From Golubevia sp. BC0850 (lineage: Eukaryota; Basidiomycota; Exobasidiomycetes; Golubeviales; Golubeviaceae), in assembly GCA_012976225.1 (NCBI GenBank), contig JAAVVG010000016.1, positions 434,001 through 498,000 on the forward strand: a stretch of 64,000 nt of DNA, given 5' to 3'. The position numbers and the translations under genes are program-made. Under the pieces are notes generated by a model that did no database searches, was not told the DNA's origin, and saw nothing but the letters and a program-made list of their open reading frames with translations. Shown piece after piece: positions 46,916 through 59,100 of this stretch; positions within the stretch are counted from its first letter, which is position 1; each line of letters starts with the position of its first letter.

Positions 46916-47865
46916 CTCTCTGCTGGAGAGATGGACCTTCTTCGTCCTTTCGTGCTTTCTCTACTGTCTCTGGTCTTGGTCTCTTTCACGACAGTAGGTC
47001 TAGTTGCTGCATTTTTATAAGCCTTTCTTTTGAAACACTGTTCTTCATTCCAATCTATGTAGAGAGTGGTTCTAGTTACGTATTGAGTCTTCTTCAAGTT
47101 CCAACCCCCTCTCGTCTCCTTGTGTCTTTCACACCCAACTCCGTCTCCGTCTTTCAACGTCCAAGATAGGATACCTTTCCGATTCTGAACTCTTTCACTG
47201 GAACGTGTCTTGTCGGGACTTCCAAGGTCAAGGTGTTGCTCTTCCAGGTAGGTTCCCGGTTTCACCACCTTCGAACCTATAAACCACCCACCTTTTCGCT
47301 CCTCGAACCACCGCTTTGGGAATCCTCTCGAGACGCGAGAAGAATTGAACGTGAACATGCGAGTTACAATACAAGAGGACTTAGGAGGCCCAAGTAAAAC
47401 CGCACGATTGCGAAATTGCATTTCCGAGAAGAAGAAAGAAATTAAGATCATCATGATCTTCCGAGGATTCGCAAAATTGGAAGGTCGATCGGTGGTTTCA
47501 CCTCAGTGTACCTGCAGCAGCATTTTGGTAGAGAAAAATCTCCAATTGACCCAAACAAACAAACAAAACGTTTGTGTGCCGAGGTAGGGGTCGTAGATTT
47601 TCTAAGAAGAGAACCGCAACCGAGATAGGGGCCGTCCAAACTCCATTTTCCAGAAAGAAGCTTCCAAAATCCAAACCACTTGGTCGGTTGCAGACCGAGG
47701 CGGTCTCAGTCGATCTAGATTCCATTGCTTCTCTTTCGAACCATCCGAAATCGAAGAATTTTGGAGTTCGGACCTCGAGAGAAAAGGTATAAGAAGGGAA
47801 GGTAACGCAGAAGTTGAGTCCCTCATCTCTTTCTCCTCTTCGATACTCTCTAATTCTCCTTCAAG
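46916..47865. other. Intergenic
   Basis: Probably the MZT1 3' UTR and the promoter of the next secreted gene. A ggtataagaaggg element near 47,785 is a plausible TATA box about 80 bp before the ATG at 47,866, and a pyrimidine-rich leader follows. No exon is supported. Confidence 0.5.
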
Positions 47866-48844
47866 ATGCAATTCACTCTATCCACTCTTTCTGCTTCTCT
47901 TCTCATCGTCGCTGCTTCTGTTGAAGCCAAGACTCAATCCGCTCGTTCTACCCAAGAAGTCGCTGAAGCTCGTTCCTTCAATGAAGCCCGTACCTTCGGT
48001 CACTTCGGATCAAGTGGAAAGGACTGCTATGGAGCCCCAATCAAGCCTTGGAATCACGGCTGCTACCCAGGGTGGACTGTAGGGTCCGGATGCTCGGGAA
48101 TTCCCAAGTGGGATGGAGGTGACATCAACTTCTGCTCGTTCCCTTTCTCTCAATTCCTTCCGATCTGTCACAAGGGATCTGGATCTGGACACGGTGGACA
48201 CGGTGGACATGGTGGTTCAGGAGGTTCCGGAGGTTCCGGTTCAGGTGAGATTTGTTAGAAGGAGACGGGCACGGGGCACCAAGGGGCTCTTACCCCCCGG
48301 GGGGGGGGGAAAGCCGTTCTAACTCTTCTTCTTCTTTCGACCAGGACCAGTCTGTGACGGTGAATACCAACAAGTCTTCAAGAACTACACCACTGTTGCT
48401 AAGACTGGTGTATACCAAGGACAAACCGTCGGAGCTGCTACCATCGATAACGAGAACTACTTGACCTGTGAGTGTCCGAAAAGTAGGAGAAGAAGTTTGC
48501 CTGCTTCTCACAATGTCGACTCCCCTCGCGTCTCTAGCTGCTCTGCTTTAATTAACTACTCCTTTTCCCTCACCCTTTCTCTCACCCTCTTCCTCTCTCC
48601 AGACGGTCTTGTTGACAATCTAGATCAATGTATGGATGTCTGTGACTCCATCTCCAACTGTGACTTCATCAACCTATACCAAGAATTCAACTCCACCATC
48701 AAGGACGATCTAGGAAAAGGAAAGCTCACCTGTGCCGCCTTCAAGGCTTGTTCCGGAAAGGACCAGGCTACCAACTACGGAGGACAAGACGATCCTACCT
48801 ATATTAAGGACTCCCAGGCTTGGTGCAAGTCTGGAAAATGTTAA
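47866..48844 (+). CDS. Cys-rich secreted protein with Gly/His linker
   Basis: The signal peptide MQFTLSTLSASLLIVAASVE ends near AKTQ. Three exons. The N-terminal domain has KDCYGAPIKPWNHGCYPGWT with Cys pairs; a Gly/Ser/His linker follows (GHGGHGGHGGSGGSGGSGSG). The C-terminal domain starts CDGEYQQVFKNYTTVAKTGV, goes on to YLTYGLVDNLDQCMDVCDSI, and ends CKSGKC. Introns: 48,245-48,342 and about 48,469-48,601, with phases G|GA and T|AC. The C-terminal layout (Y-G--D----C---C-----C-F-N-YQEF) resembles a PAN/apple-like family common in basidiomycete secretomes. It is paralogous to the convergent gene at 49,552-50,874. The function is unknown; a cell-wall or apoplastic role is inferred. Confidence 0.85.
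48294..48309. repeat. C6G10 homopolymer tract in an intron
   Basis: The plus strand reads ccccccgggggggggg within the first intron of the Cys-rich secreted gene. It is strikingly GC-pure in a moderately AT-rich intron and could fold back on itself. Length may be unreliable in the assembly. Confidence 0.75.
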
Positions 48845-49551
48845 GCCATTTTTTTTTCATCCTTTGTCAAGTTTTCTTCTCCATCCTGACTCTCTTCTGG
48901 ACTTCCTGTTAGACCGCGCGTCATTAGATCCTCTTTCACCTCACTTCGTCTTCTCTGTCTCAATTCTTTTGTATTCTCATAATTCGCCAATTCGATTTCA
49001 CTCTTCTCGCTCTTTCTGGTCATGCATAGGTCGAAAGAATCTGTTGCACCTCGCGAGATCTAACGTCTGAGATGCGTTCTCGCCATCTCTCTTTCTGGCC
49101 AACATCTGATAGCAGACCACCTTCAACATCCGCAAAGCGTCGAGAGGATGAGGATGTACAAGGCTTAGAGCTCTGGATATAGAGCCTGAGCTTTAATGGC
49201 GGTGTGAGATTCGAAACTAAGGCAGATGTTTGGAGCTCGCGCATAAAGCTTGCACACGAACAACGAGACACGTAGAGAGTTTAAACATCATCAGGTAATG
49301 AATTGGGAAGATTGAAGAAGAAAAGCAAAAGTACAAAGTCCAAAGGCAACATATCAAAAAGGGTAAAAAAGAAAGACAAATTCTCGTCGCATGTTCTGCG
49401 TGTGAGAGGATTCAATGAGTAAAACGAAAGAGGAAAGGAGAGAATAGAGAAAAGAAAGGGCATGAGAGTTGAGGAAAGGGATGAAGCCCAAGAAAGAGAA
49501 AGCTAAACGAAAGATTGTAGTTGTGGAGAGGCTTGAAGAAAGCCGAGCAGT
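48845..49551. other. Intergenic between convergent secreted-protein paralogs
   Basis: Holds the two 3' UTRs. No exon or conserved element is seen. Confidence 0.55.
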
Positions 49552-50874
49552 TTATTCATCATCTTCAGCATCTGCTTCGACGGCATCGGCGTCACAGTTA
49601 CCCGATTTGCAGTACCCATATGAATTAACTATATAAGTAGGATCGTCTGGGAAAGAGTGGTTAAAGCAGGGGTCAGAAATCCATGCTTGCCGATTGTTGA
49701 CGATGTCTTCAGACGGTCCAAGACGTGTCTGTTTCTTCCATCACTCACCTTGTCCTGCGTAGTTGGTAGCTCGCTTTGGACCGGAACATCTATCGAATAG
49801 AGCACATGTTAGCTTTCCCTTTCCTGCTCCGTTGTCCATCTCGTCTTTGATGGTAGAATTGAATTCTTGGTAAATGTTGACAAAACGACAAGCTTTGACA
49901 TTCTCGCAATTGTCAAGACACTCGGCTGTTGTGTCAACGAGTCCATCTAGGGGAGCGAAAGGGTGAGAACAGAGTGAGCCAAGAGCCTAGATCAGGGGTA
50001 AGAGAAGGTTCGTCTCTTTCTTTTGATCTTCTCAACTCTTCCTTGCACTCACAAGTTAGATAGTGAGGAATATCAATGATAGCTGCTCCGACTGATTGGC
50101 CTTGGTAGTATCCAGTCTTGGCGATAGTAGTGTAGTTCTTGAAGGTTTGCTCGAATTCACCATCGCACTTGGTTGGTGGCTCGACTGGATTAGTTTGGTG
50201 AGGCTTTGAATATGAAGTTGTAGAAGTTGGAGTTGACTCTGAATCGTGTGTAGAGTGAGGTTTTGAAGGCTTCTTGGTACATTTTGGCTTCTTAGTGTGA
50301 GAACCTCCGTGAGATGGAGAGTGGTGAGGAGAGTGGAGGTGAGGTCCATGCTTTCCGTGGTGCTGGGAAAGAGAAAGAGATCTCAAGTCAGAGATAGAGG
50401 CGTCTCAAAGCCTTGAGAATTGAGAACCGGCTCAGGACCTCGAGAATCGAAACTCACAGGAGCTTTGTTCTTGCAACACTCCCAATCCTTTGAGTGAGGT
50501 TTTCCACACTGGTTCTTGTCTCCACCATCCCACTTCTTTGGTTGATGACCCTTTACTGGACCACATTCTGAACCAGAGTACCATCCAGGATAGCATCCAG
50601 CTGAGATTAGAGACGATAATGAGAAGTGTCAGCCTGTGCGGTTCGTCCAACACCCCTGCCGCCGGCTTTAGATTCTAAGTCTCCCACTTAGAGTAGAATG
50701 AGACTCACATTCCCAGGGAGCCTTTGGAGAACCGTAACACTTCTCAGTGGATAGACCAGAGAAGCCGAAGGTTCTAGCCATTTGATGGTGGTTCAATTCC
50801 CTTGGAGATTGACCGGCTAGAGCTGGAGTAGCCACGAGTGCTAAAAATGAGACAAAGACTGGGGTGAGAATCAT
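49552..50874 (-). CDS. Cys-rich secreted protein with His/Pro/Ser linker (paralog)
   Basis: The signal peptide is MILTPVFVSFLALVATPALA. Exon 2 restores PWESGCYPGWYSGSEC, parallel to PWNHGCYPGWTVGSGC of the gene at 47,866, followed by KKWDGGDKNQCGKPH and DWECCKNKAP. The linker is different: His/Ser/Lys/Pro-rich (HHGKHGPHLHSPHHSPSHGG; TKKPKCTKKPSKPHSTHD). The C-terminal domain again has CDGEFEQTFKNYTTIAKTGY, then YLT joined to GLVDTTAECLDNCENVKACR and IYQEFNSTIKDEM. It ends with CKSGNC and an acidic tail, DADAVEADAEDDE, that the other copy lacks. Stop TAA at 49,554-49,552. The two genes converge, so they probably arose by an inverted duplication. Function unknown. Confidence 0.85.
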
Positions 50875-52186
50875 CTTGCTTTTGTTTAAAGAGAGTAAAG
50901 TTTAAAAGAGAGTGTATTTCCTTTGAATAGAGATTTGAGAGTAGCAGAGAAAAGGAAACGAAAAAGAAAGTGGGGGAAGGAGAGAGAGAGAGAGAGGGAG
51001 AGAGCTGGAGAGAGAAGAAGTTGACTCGAAAGATTCAAAAGCCCTCCAGCACTTTTTTACTTCGAGGGGCGACTTCGAATTGGCGAGTGGAGTTCGGAGG
51101 CTGGACCTGCAATTGTAGAAGGCAGCAGGACACAAGCAACAAAGCGACAAAGGCCACGACCCCCTTTGCAATCTTCGATTCGAAATTTCCACTTGCCCAA
51201 AAAGGAAATCGAATCAAAACAGGAGATTTCGGAGCGAACGAACCGCGTTTCGATGAAATTCCACGAGGTTATCAAAGAATTTCGAGGACAGGGGCAACGG
51301 CAAGGTCTCCCTCCCATTCTTTTTACACAAATTCTTTTTTCTTCCAAAGATTCTATTATGTAATGCTGCACTTCTGTGTCTCTCGGGACCGCGAACTGAA
51401 GCGATGATCTGGAACCTATCGCGTGAGAAGATTGATTCACCCTCTTCCTTCCCTTCTCGATCTCAGTATCTCAGGATCTCAGTTCTCCCCACGAAATTTA
51501 GGTTCCAAATTTTCAAACAGCAAGAAAATTCCGTGAAGTCTTCTGAGAAAGTGAAACATTCGAACAACAACAAACAAACAAAAAGAAGCTTTTTCGAACT
51601 CAACCTCGCTTCCATTTTTTCTTTTGATTATCTCCTGCCCATTTCCGAACACCACTCTTCCACGTGCGTTACCTCCAATCAATGGGTCATTGTAAAAGAT
51701 GGCGAGAACGAAGAGAACCGAACATCTCGACAGGAGGCACAGCAGAAGCAGAGAAGGCACAGAAGAGGGCGAGTGGCAAACCGCATCGTCACTTCAGAGG
51801 TTCATCGAAGAAACGGCTTCCATGTCAATCTCCAGAATAGCAGGGTTAGATCACTATCACACCAAGACATGTGGTATGTACATGTAGACGGAAAATATAA
51901 GCATAAGGAAAGTACGTCTTTCAGAATAAGTAGAGTGTTTTCGTTGTTACAATGGCAAAAGAAAAGCAAAGGCCCAAAAAGAGAACGGAAATGAAAATAA
52001 AAGGGTCAAAATCGAGAACTGAAGAGAAGATGAAGAAGGGGGAGGGAGCGCAGGTGAGGCGAGTCTGTCGCCAGATTTTGATACACGTTTGAGAAGGGAC
52101 AATGAAAGAAGCTAAATCGTCTTCCAGTCCCTCTCATTTAAGAAGCTGATAGAGGAAGGCTACTGTATTGGATGGAGCTACTGTCC
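50875..52186. other. Intergenic
   Basis: The left part is the promoter of the minus-strand secreted gene and carries a purine tract of ga repeats at about 50,978-51,000. The right part would be the 3' UTR of the PTR2 transporter. Open frames (for example 51,404-51,994) show no motifs and are rejected. Confidence 0.5.
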
Positions 52187-55014
52187 TCAAGCAGCTACTT
52201 TTCCTTCGTCCAACTGGTTAAGAGAGTCTTCCTCAGCATCTAGATCCCTGAAACAAATCCAGAAGGCGACGCCTCCCACGAAAGCCAAGACTGCGAAGAC
52301 GGCATAATTCCATACCAGAAGAGGATCGGTCGAAAGAGAGATGAAAGCTTCTCCAAGAGCTGCAGAAATGGCAGAGGTGAAGAGAAACGCTGACATCACC
52401 AAAGATCTCATGGACTTTGGAGCTTTGGTGAAAGCGTATTCCAATCCAGTGATAGAAGCAAAGATTTCTGAAAGAGCGATCAAGACGTAAGTTGGCACCT
52501 GAATCCAGACTGTTGACGGTGGAGGGGAAGAGAAACGTCAGTCGGTTTTGTTTTGAAGTGGGGCTGGGGCAACAACATCGGTCACCACGAAGAATTCACC
52601 TGTCATTGGAGCTGGGCCGCAAGCAACCTCATTCCCAGTAGCATCAAGCATGGAGCCTCCAGCGTGAGCTCCGCATGGGGATCGTGCGTAGATGTAGTCT
52701 GTGAGAAGGGAGATGAAGGAAGTCAGTAACGAGACTTTCTCGTTTCTCTCTTACACCCCTCCTCACTCCAAAAACTTACGTTGTTGAACAGCAGCACAGA
52801 TCATAGCGGCGGAACCAAACAAGAAGCCTGCAGTGATCTTCTTGAGAGGAGTAAACTTGAACCCCCACTTTCTGAGTAGTGGATAGCCGAACAAATCAAG
52901 GAGTGGAATGAAGATGATGAGAGCAAATGGGTCTAGATTCGAGACGATCTCATTGGGTAGACCACCAACGTCCAAAGTGGCGGCTTGAGAGGTCAGGTTG
53001 TTGTTGATTTGATTGTACGAAAGCCTATTGAAGCGAGCAGAGATGTGCCAACGTTAGAGTCACGTCTTCTCAGTACAGAGTTCAAAGGGGTGCTTTACTC
53101 ACCAGTAAAGTGGGAAGAAAGCGAACACTTGACAGGCTTTGAAACCTCTACGGACTTCGTCAACCCTGTTTAGGGAGAACACGCGAACGTCACAGATCAG
53201 CTCAGTCTTGACAACGACTCACATCTCTCACCATTGTTCCTTTCTACATACCAGCGGTCATCGAACGTCATCCACTTGGCCTTATTTTCATCAACTTGCT
53301 GAGAAGGTTTGGAAGCCTCCCAGAATCCTGGGGCTTTCATTTGCTTGATAGTCTTGATTGGGTTCCAAGACCATTTGTTCTTGGAAGAGTGGCGAACGAT
53401 TCTCAGAGATTGACCCAAGACCGATCCAGAGGGTGGTGACTTGACGTACATATTGTATCCCAAGTAAAGGACGATTGGATTGAAAAGGAAGACGATAGTT
53501 GGAAGAGAGTACGCTAGCCAGTACCCAACGTACTTCTCGGCGAAACTCATCCCAATTTGTCCAATCAGAGCTCCGATGTTGATGAAGAGGTAAAAGTACA
53601 TAAAAATACGAGCTGGAGGAAGTCAAAAGGATGGGAGATTAGCTGATATGGGGGAGAGAGAACAAGAGAGTCGCCACTCACCTGTTGTTAGAGCAGGGTC
53701 AATGATGACTTTTTCTCCCGTCTTCAAAATTGCGACACTTTGTTTAGTAGCTTTCTGTTGTTCTGCAAGCATGGGTGATATGTTTGATTTGAACGCTCCG
53801 GTTCCAACTCCCATAACTAGAATAGCGATCACGAAGGCAGCGAAGGCTCCATTTGAATCTGTCATCACTGAGGGAAGACTGCAGATGATCAAAATGATGT
53901 GGCCGATCAAAGCGATGAAGACGGCCAAGCAGATGGTCTTGTATCTTCCAAGATAGGTGTCTGCAACGTAGGCTCCTAGTAGAGGCATAGTATAAACCTG
54001 TCGTTCGGGCAGAGGGTGGATTGGAAGGGGGTGAAGGTTGGAAGAGAGTCGAAGATGAGTCGCTGATTGGCCCTGCTCCTCTGCTTTCAGTACGTCTACT
54101 TGATTTTTCCTGGTCAACGAATCGTTTTATCCCCTGCTTTTAGTTCCGGTGTCTCTCATACTGACCCAGAATGTGTTGAGAGTGTTCATACCAGTGGCAA
54201 TCTGTTGACCTTTGTTCAACGCTCCTGATTGTCCATCGGCAAAACCAGCTCCAGTGCGACTTCCAAGAGGGTACTGTACGAAGTTCTGAAAGACAAGCTG
54301 GGATCCGTAGTAAGAGAATCTCTCGCTAAGTTCGCAGAAGGCTGATGAACAGAACAGAAAAGAGAGAGTCAGAGAGTTGGAGTTAGAGTTAGAGAGAGTG
54401 AGAGTGAGAGAGAGAAACGAGTTGAATCAGTTTGAAAAACCTCTTGAGTTAAAGAAAGCCTTGAAATGGAAAGAGAAAGGACCAAGGGGAAGAAGGAGAG
54501 AGGGGCAAAAAGCATCGAGGCCAGATGCGCGCGACTACGTAAGCCTTTTTCGCACTCACCAATCAAGAACGAAGCCAGTGGGATAGCCTACAGAAACAGA
54601 ATGTCAGAATCACAGATGAAAAGGAAGTTTCGTAAGAAAGTTCGATTTGAGAAAGCCTTGGAGATCTATCGGCTCTTCACATCCCGCTCTCGAGAAATTT
54701 TCTTCCCTCCAAACTCACAGCGGGAACTCTACGAAGACTGATTCTCTCTTCTTCGGTAGGTCTGACATAATCTAAATCTTCAACCTCCATTTCCTTTTCA
54801 TCTAGATGAGCAGAATGGAATCCAAGGGTGTGATCAACTGGTGCGATCTTTGATCCATCAGCTTTGACATCTTTTGCGTGCTCGTGAAGGTAAGCGCCGG
54901 CTGCAGCAGCCTCGACGTTTTCGATGACTAGAGCTGTTTCATGAGAGGAAATGAGAGGTTAGCTAAGGCTAGACTCAATGGAACAGGAGGTAGCTATAGA
55001 TACTCACACGACAT
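52187..55014 (-). CDS. POT/PTR2 proton-coupled peptide transporter
   Basis: Plasma-membrane importer of di- and tripeptides driven by the proton gradient. About ten exons. The start ATGTCGT at 55,014 is followed at once by a gtgagt donor, and exon 2 continues as LVIENVEAAAAGAYLHEHAK. Family signatures: AFCELSERFSYYGSQLVFQN for helix 1 (the E--ER-SYYG motif), LGAYVADTYLGRYKTICLAV and FMYFYLFINIGALIGQIGMS, the PTR2 family signature. Later exons carry LDPFALIIFIPLLDLFGYPL and IALSEIFASITGLEYAFTKA followed by PKSMRSLVMSAFL, also typical. It ends at LDEGKVAA, stop at 52,187. About 600 aa, as expected for fungal Ptr2. It looks intact. Confidence 0.93.
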
Positions 55015-56151
55015 GATGGGAACGGAGAGGGAGAGAAAGAGAATGAGAAGGAAAGATGGGAGGGAAGAAGGAAAAGACGAATTGATCGGACGCTTTATAA
55101 ATGGATGAGTTCGAATCCCAAAGATAAGAACGTAGACCGCCGGTCCAGATCAGGAACAGACAGCCGCGGTCGGTACCTATCTCCCGCCTCCCCCGAAATA
55201 AGTTCGAAAATCGAAACTTCGAAGCTCACGAAAGCGTTGTTGAAGTTGCGAGGTGAGGAGACAAGCTTTGATGCATGTGCATCTTCAACTGGTCCGTGTC
55301 TTTGAAACTCTGAGTTGGTGATAAGGTAGATGTCTTTGAAAGAGATTGAATGGAGAAGAAATACAATATTGAGTCGACAGAGATCGTGTTCATACGTTCA
55401 ATACTCATAACAGGGTTTAACAGTGTCATGTCAGCTTTCGAGTTCCAGTCAAGAACATCTTGGAACACAAAGGAACGAGTGATAGTGCGATTTACTCAAG
55501 ACGATGAGGAATCACAGAGCAAGGAAATCCAAGGTCGTTCCCATCCCTTTCAACCCTTGCCCCAATGCTTCCTCGTCGTTCAGAGAGCTTTGCCTTGAGA
55601 ACCAAAATTGGTCAAACAAGCCGCCTTCTCAAGAATCAAGTCAATTCAAGACCGCGCCTCTCCCCGTTCTATGATTGCCACGCTTTTCTTTTTGAGGCGG
55701 TACAGGATGGTCTGGCTTTCTCACAAGAACCAGCTCTGAGATCCTGAGACTTGGAGAGTACGAAATTGATTGGGTAACAGTCCAAAAGTGAGATTATGAG
55801 ACTCGAGCTAGCGAGCCAGAAGTTTCATTTGAAGCTATTGAATGTACCTCTGTCAAATTTGAAACTTGCACTCCTTTCGATCCCTCTGCCCCTTCTCTTT
55901 AAGTTAAGCTGGAAGGAGCAAGTATGAATAACCAGAATCGAATCGAATCGATTGTCAGGAAGAAGAAGAGATCGTCTCTAGATTTTAGTGGCGTTCAGCG
56001 TTCAGCGTTTGCGTGCCCGCGTTTTTTCGAGTGTGAAGCGTGGAAACGTGGAATCCGTCCTTTTTCCCTTCTCACTTTCTTTTCTTGACTTGGCACCACT
56101 CAATCAATGGATTCCAGTTCGAATTAAACAAGCACGACACTTAAAGAGAAC
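55015..56151. other. Intergenic between divergent PTR2 and the SDR-like gene
   Basis: Contains the PTR2 TATA box at 55,094-55,101 and a five-base aatcg repeat near 55,934-55,951. No exon is supported. Confidence 0.5.
55094..55101 (-). promoter_or_regulatory. TATA box of PTR2
   Basis: The palindromic-type tttataaa lies 80 bp upstream of the PTR2 ATG (55,014, minus strand), a usual core-promoter distance. Confidence 0.55.
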
Positions 56152-59100
56152 ATGAAAAGGTTCAATCTGATGAACAGAATCATTCTAAAGGTAGAACTTT
56201 GGTGGTTGGAAACCTTATCTGATTACATTCTACTTTGGAGGGAAGTTCTAACTCTAATCTCGTGCTGCCTCGAATTGGCTTTAGATGTCATCAATTCCTT
56301 CTGCTTTGGTCTTCTGAGCACTCTCACTTCAAATCCAATGACTACAAGTAGAGCTTGGTGGGATAATAAGAAAGGGAGTGCAATTGTTCTTTACGCTCCT
56401 TATCTCGACAATCAGCAAGGTGAGTCAGATCCGCATTCGACAAGAGGTATGCCTTCTTCCTTCTTCTGATGCTAACTTTTTTATCTTCCACCAACTGTAG
56501 CAACAGCCATTTCGACGTCAATAGCCCTTCGCTTGGCATCTTTGGATCCTACTCAACCTCAACCTCTTTCGCTACTCTCTCCAACCTCTTTCTTCTCAAG
56601 ACTACCGTTCTCTTCTTCACTCAGTTCTCAGTCCACAGGATCACCTCCCTATACCTGCATAGTCATCCTACCCAACGAGCAAAGCATCACTCCTCTGATC
56701 ACAGCCTGGGCGGAAAGAAAGGCTCATCTCCAAAGGTCAAGAAAGTCGAAGTCAAAGAAAGCTGGTTCTTTCTCTAGAACCTCAAACCCATCCTCAAATG
56801 AAAAGAATGAGAGAAAGGCCATCTTGAGCTGGATCGCTTCTTGCCTAAGTCCTCTCGCTTTCTGGACAGAGAATGAAGAGCTCGCCGATAGAGAGTCCGA
56901 TGCCGATCTCAACGACAATGCAAGTAATTGGGAGGCTAGTAGTGCTTACACTTATGAAGAAGAAGAAACTCCAAAGACCAGTCCAGATAGAACTCCAGTA
57001 GAATTGACTCCATCACCAACGAGAAGCAGATCTAGCTCTTCGGTCTCGAACAGACGTGGAAACGTGTCTTCTTCTTCTGACGCAACTGGGCAGAAGAAGG
57101 CTGGAGAGAAGAAGAAGAAAAGAAGAAGATCTATCAGTTGGGGTGGTTGGACTGCTCCCGACATTGTGGGCATAGGAAGAGACATGGTCAAAGGATTGAG
57201 AGTCGGCCAGAGTCAAAGAAGAGGAATGGGAAGTGTAAGTAAGCCACTGTTGCCTTCCACTTTTAGAGGATCTCTGACAAGAACCCAATTCAATTGTACC
57301 TCTGTTCTGCAGGTCATCCCCGTCGTAGTCAACATGAATCAAGGACCGGAGGCTTTAGCTGATGCTAGAGGCACAGTCCATAGCTACTGCTTATCACATA
57401 ATCTTCTTTTGAGAGGTTTGGTTATCGTTCCATCAATTTTGTCTCCCAGATCGACATCAACTCCAGTTTTAGTGCCTTCCACATCTTTTGGAATCCCAAT
57501 TCAAGATCAAGAAGACAGTGCAAGCGGATATGCTCCACTGCCTTTTGCTCACCATCAGCCTCAGCCATCGGCTTCAAGACGAAGATCTGGATCTCATCTT
57601 AGACCTTTGACCCCATCAAACTTAGCAACTTCTACTTCCTCTGCTATCTCTCCAGCCACAAGCTCTCCGCCACTCTCTCCAAGTAATTGGGAGGCTAGTA
57701 GTGCTTACACTTATGAAGAAGAAGAAACTCCAAAGACCAGTCCAGATAGAACTCCAGTAGAATTGACTCCATCACCAACGAGAAGCAGATCTAGCTCTTC
57801 GGTCTCGAACAGACGTGGAAACGTGTCTTCTTCTTCTGACGCAACTGGGCAGAAGAAGGCTGGAGAGAAGAAGAAGAAAAGAAGAAGATCTATCAGTTGG
57901 GGTGGTTGGACTGCTCCCGACATTGTGGGCATAGGAAGAGACATGGTCAAAGGATTGAGAGTCGGCCAGAGTCAAAGAAGAGGAATGGGAAGTGTAAGTA
58001 AGCCACTGTTGCCTTCCACTTTTAGAGGATCTCTGACAAGAACCCAATTCAATTGTACCTCTGTTCTGCAGGTCATCCCCGTCGTAGTCAACATGAATCA
58101 AGGACCGGAGGCTTTAGCTGATGCTAGAGGCACAGTCCATAGCTACTGCTTATCACATAATCTTCTTTTGAGAGGTTTGGTTATCGTTCCATCAATTTTG
58201 TCTCCCAGATCGACATCAACTCCAGTTTTAGTGCCTTCCACATCTTTTGGAATCCCAATTCAAGATCAAGAAGACAGTGCAAGCGGATATGCTCCACTGC
58301 CTTTTGCTCACCATCAGCCTCAGCCATCGGCTTCAAGACGAAGATCTGGATCTCATCTTAGACCTTTGACCCCATCAAACTTAGCAACTTCTACTTCCTC
58401 TGCTATCTCTCCAGCCACAAGCTCTCCGCCACTCTCTCCAAGATCCTCTTTCTATCATCTCAACTCTATCAAGAGGAATGCCCTTTTAGATCAGTCGCTG
58501 AGAACCGATGTTACTCAAACCCTTGGATTAGTAGACAACCTGCTGCCAGCTTTGAGAAGAGATGGTGGTCGAATCTTAGCTGCTATTCCTTCAGGCTGGG
58601 GAGATGGCATACTGAGAGATAGCTCTCCAGTCGGGAATCAGTTGGAATCATCTCTGGAGGTTGAAGATGTATCTTCAGAAAGGAAGAGAGGCAGAAGAAA
58701 CGATGCCAGGGGGACATCCCTTGGACTCTACGAGCAAACCTCTTCTCCGTCTAGATCTGGAGATGCTCTAGCAGGTAATGTGACTAATGATGGTATGGTG
58801 TTCTGTACGATCAGAGAATCGCTGAAGATTATGTGGAAAGAGAAAAGAAGAGAATTAAAGAAAGAGGGAGTGCAGATCAGTTTAGTAGTTACAGCTCCCA
58901 CTCAATCATCGGATCTACCTTCTTTCCTTTCGGTTGCCAAGTCTCAGCTGCATATCAAATTGAAAGAACCAGAGACGTCAAACAAGAAAGCTTCATCTGC
59001 TCGTCCTTGGGCATCAAGTTCAACCAGCAGATCAAGATTCAGTTTCTCAAGCCTAGTCCACGATGTCTTTGAAACCCTTTATTTCATCACAAATCCAGCT

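Noticed and set aside
51404-51994. 196-codon plus-strand frame
   Set aside because: No motif, odd composition, no splice or start context; lies in a purine-rich intergenic region.
55108-55120. Pol III B-box-like agttcgaatccc
   Set aside because: No A-box at the right distance and no cloverleaf on either strand.
56952-58101. Repeated identical minus-strand frames
   Set aside because: They are shadows of the tandem duplication in the SDR-like gene, not genes.
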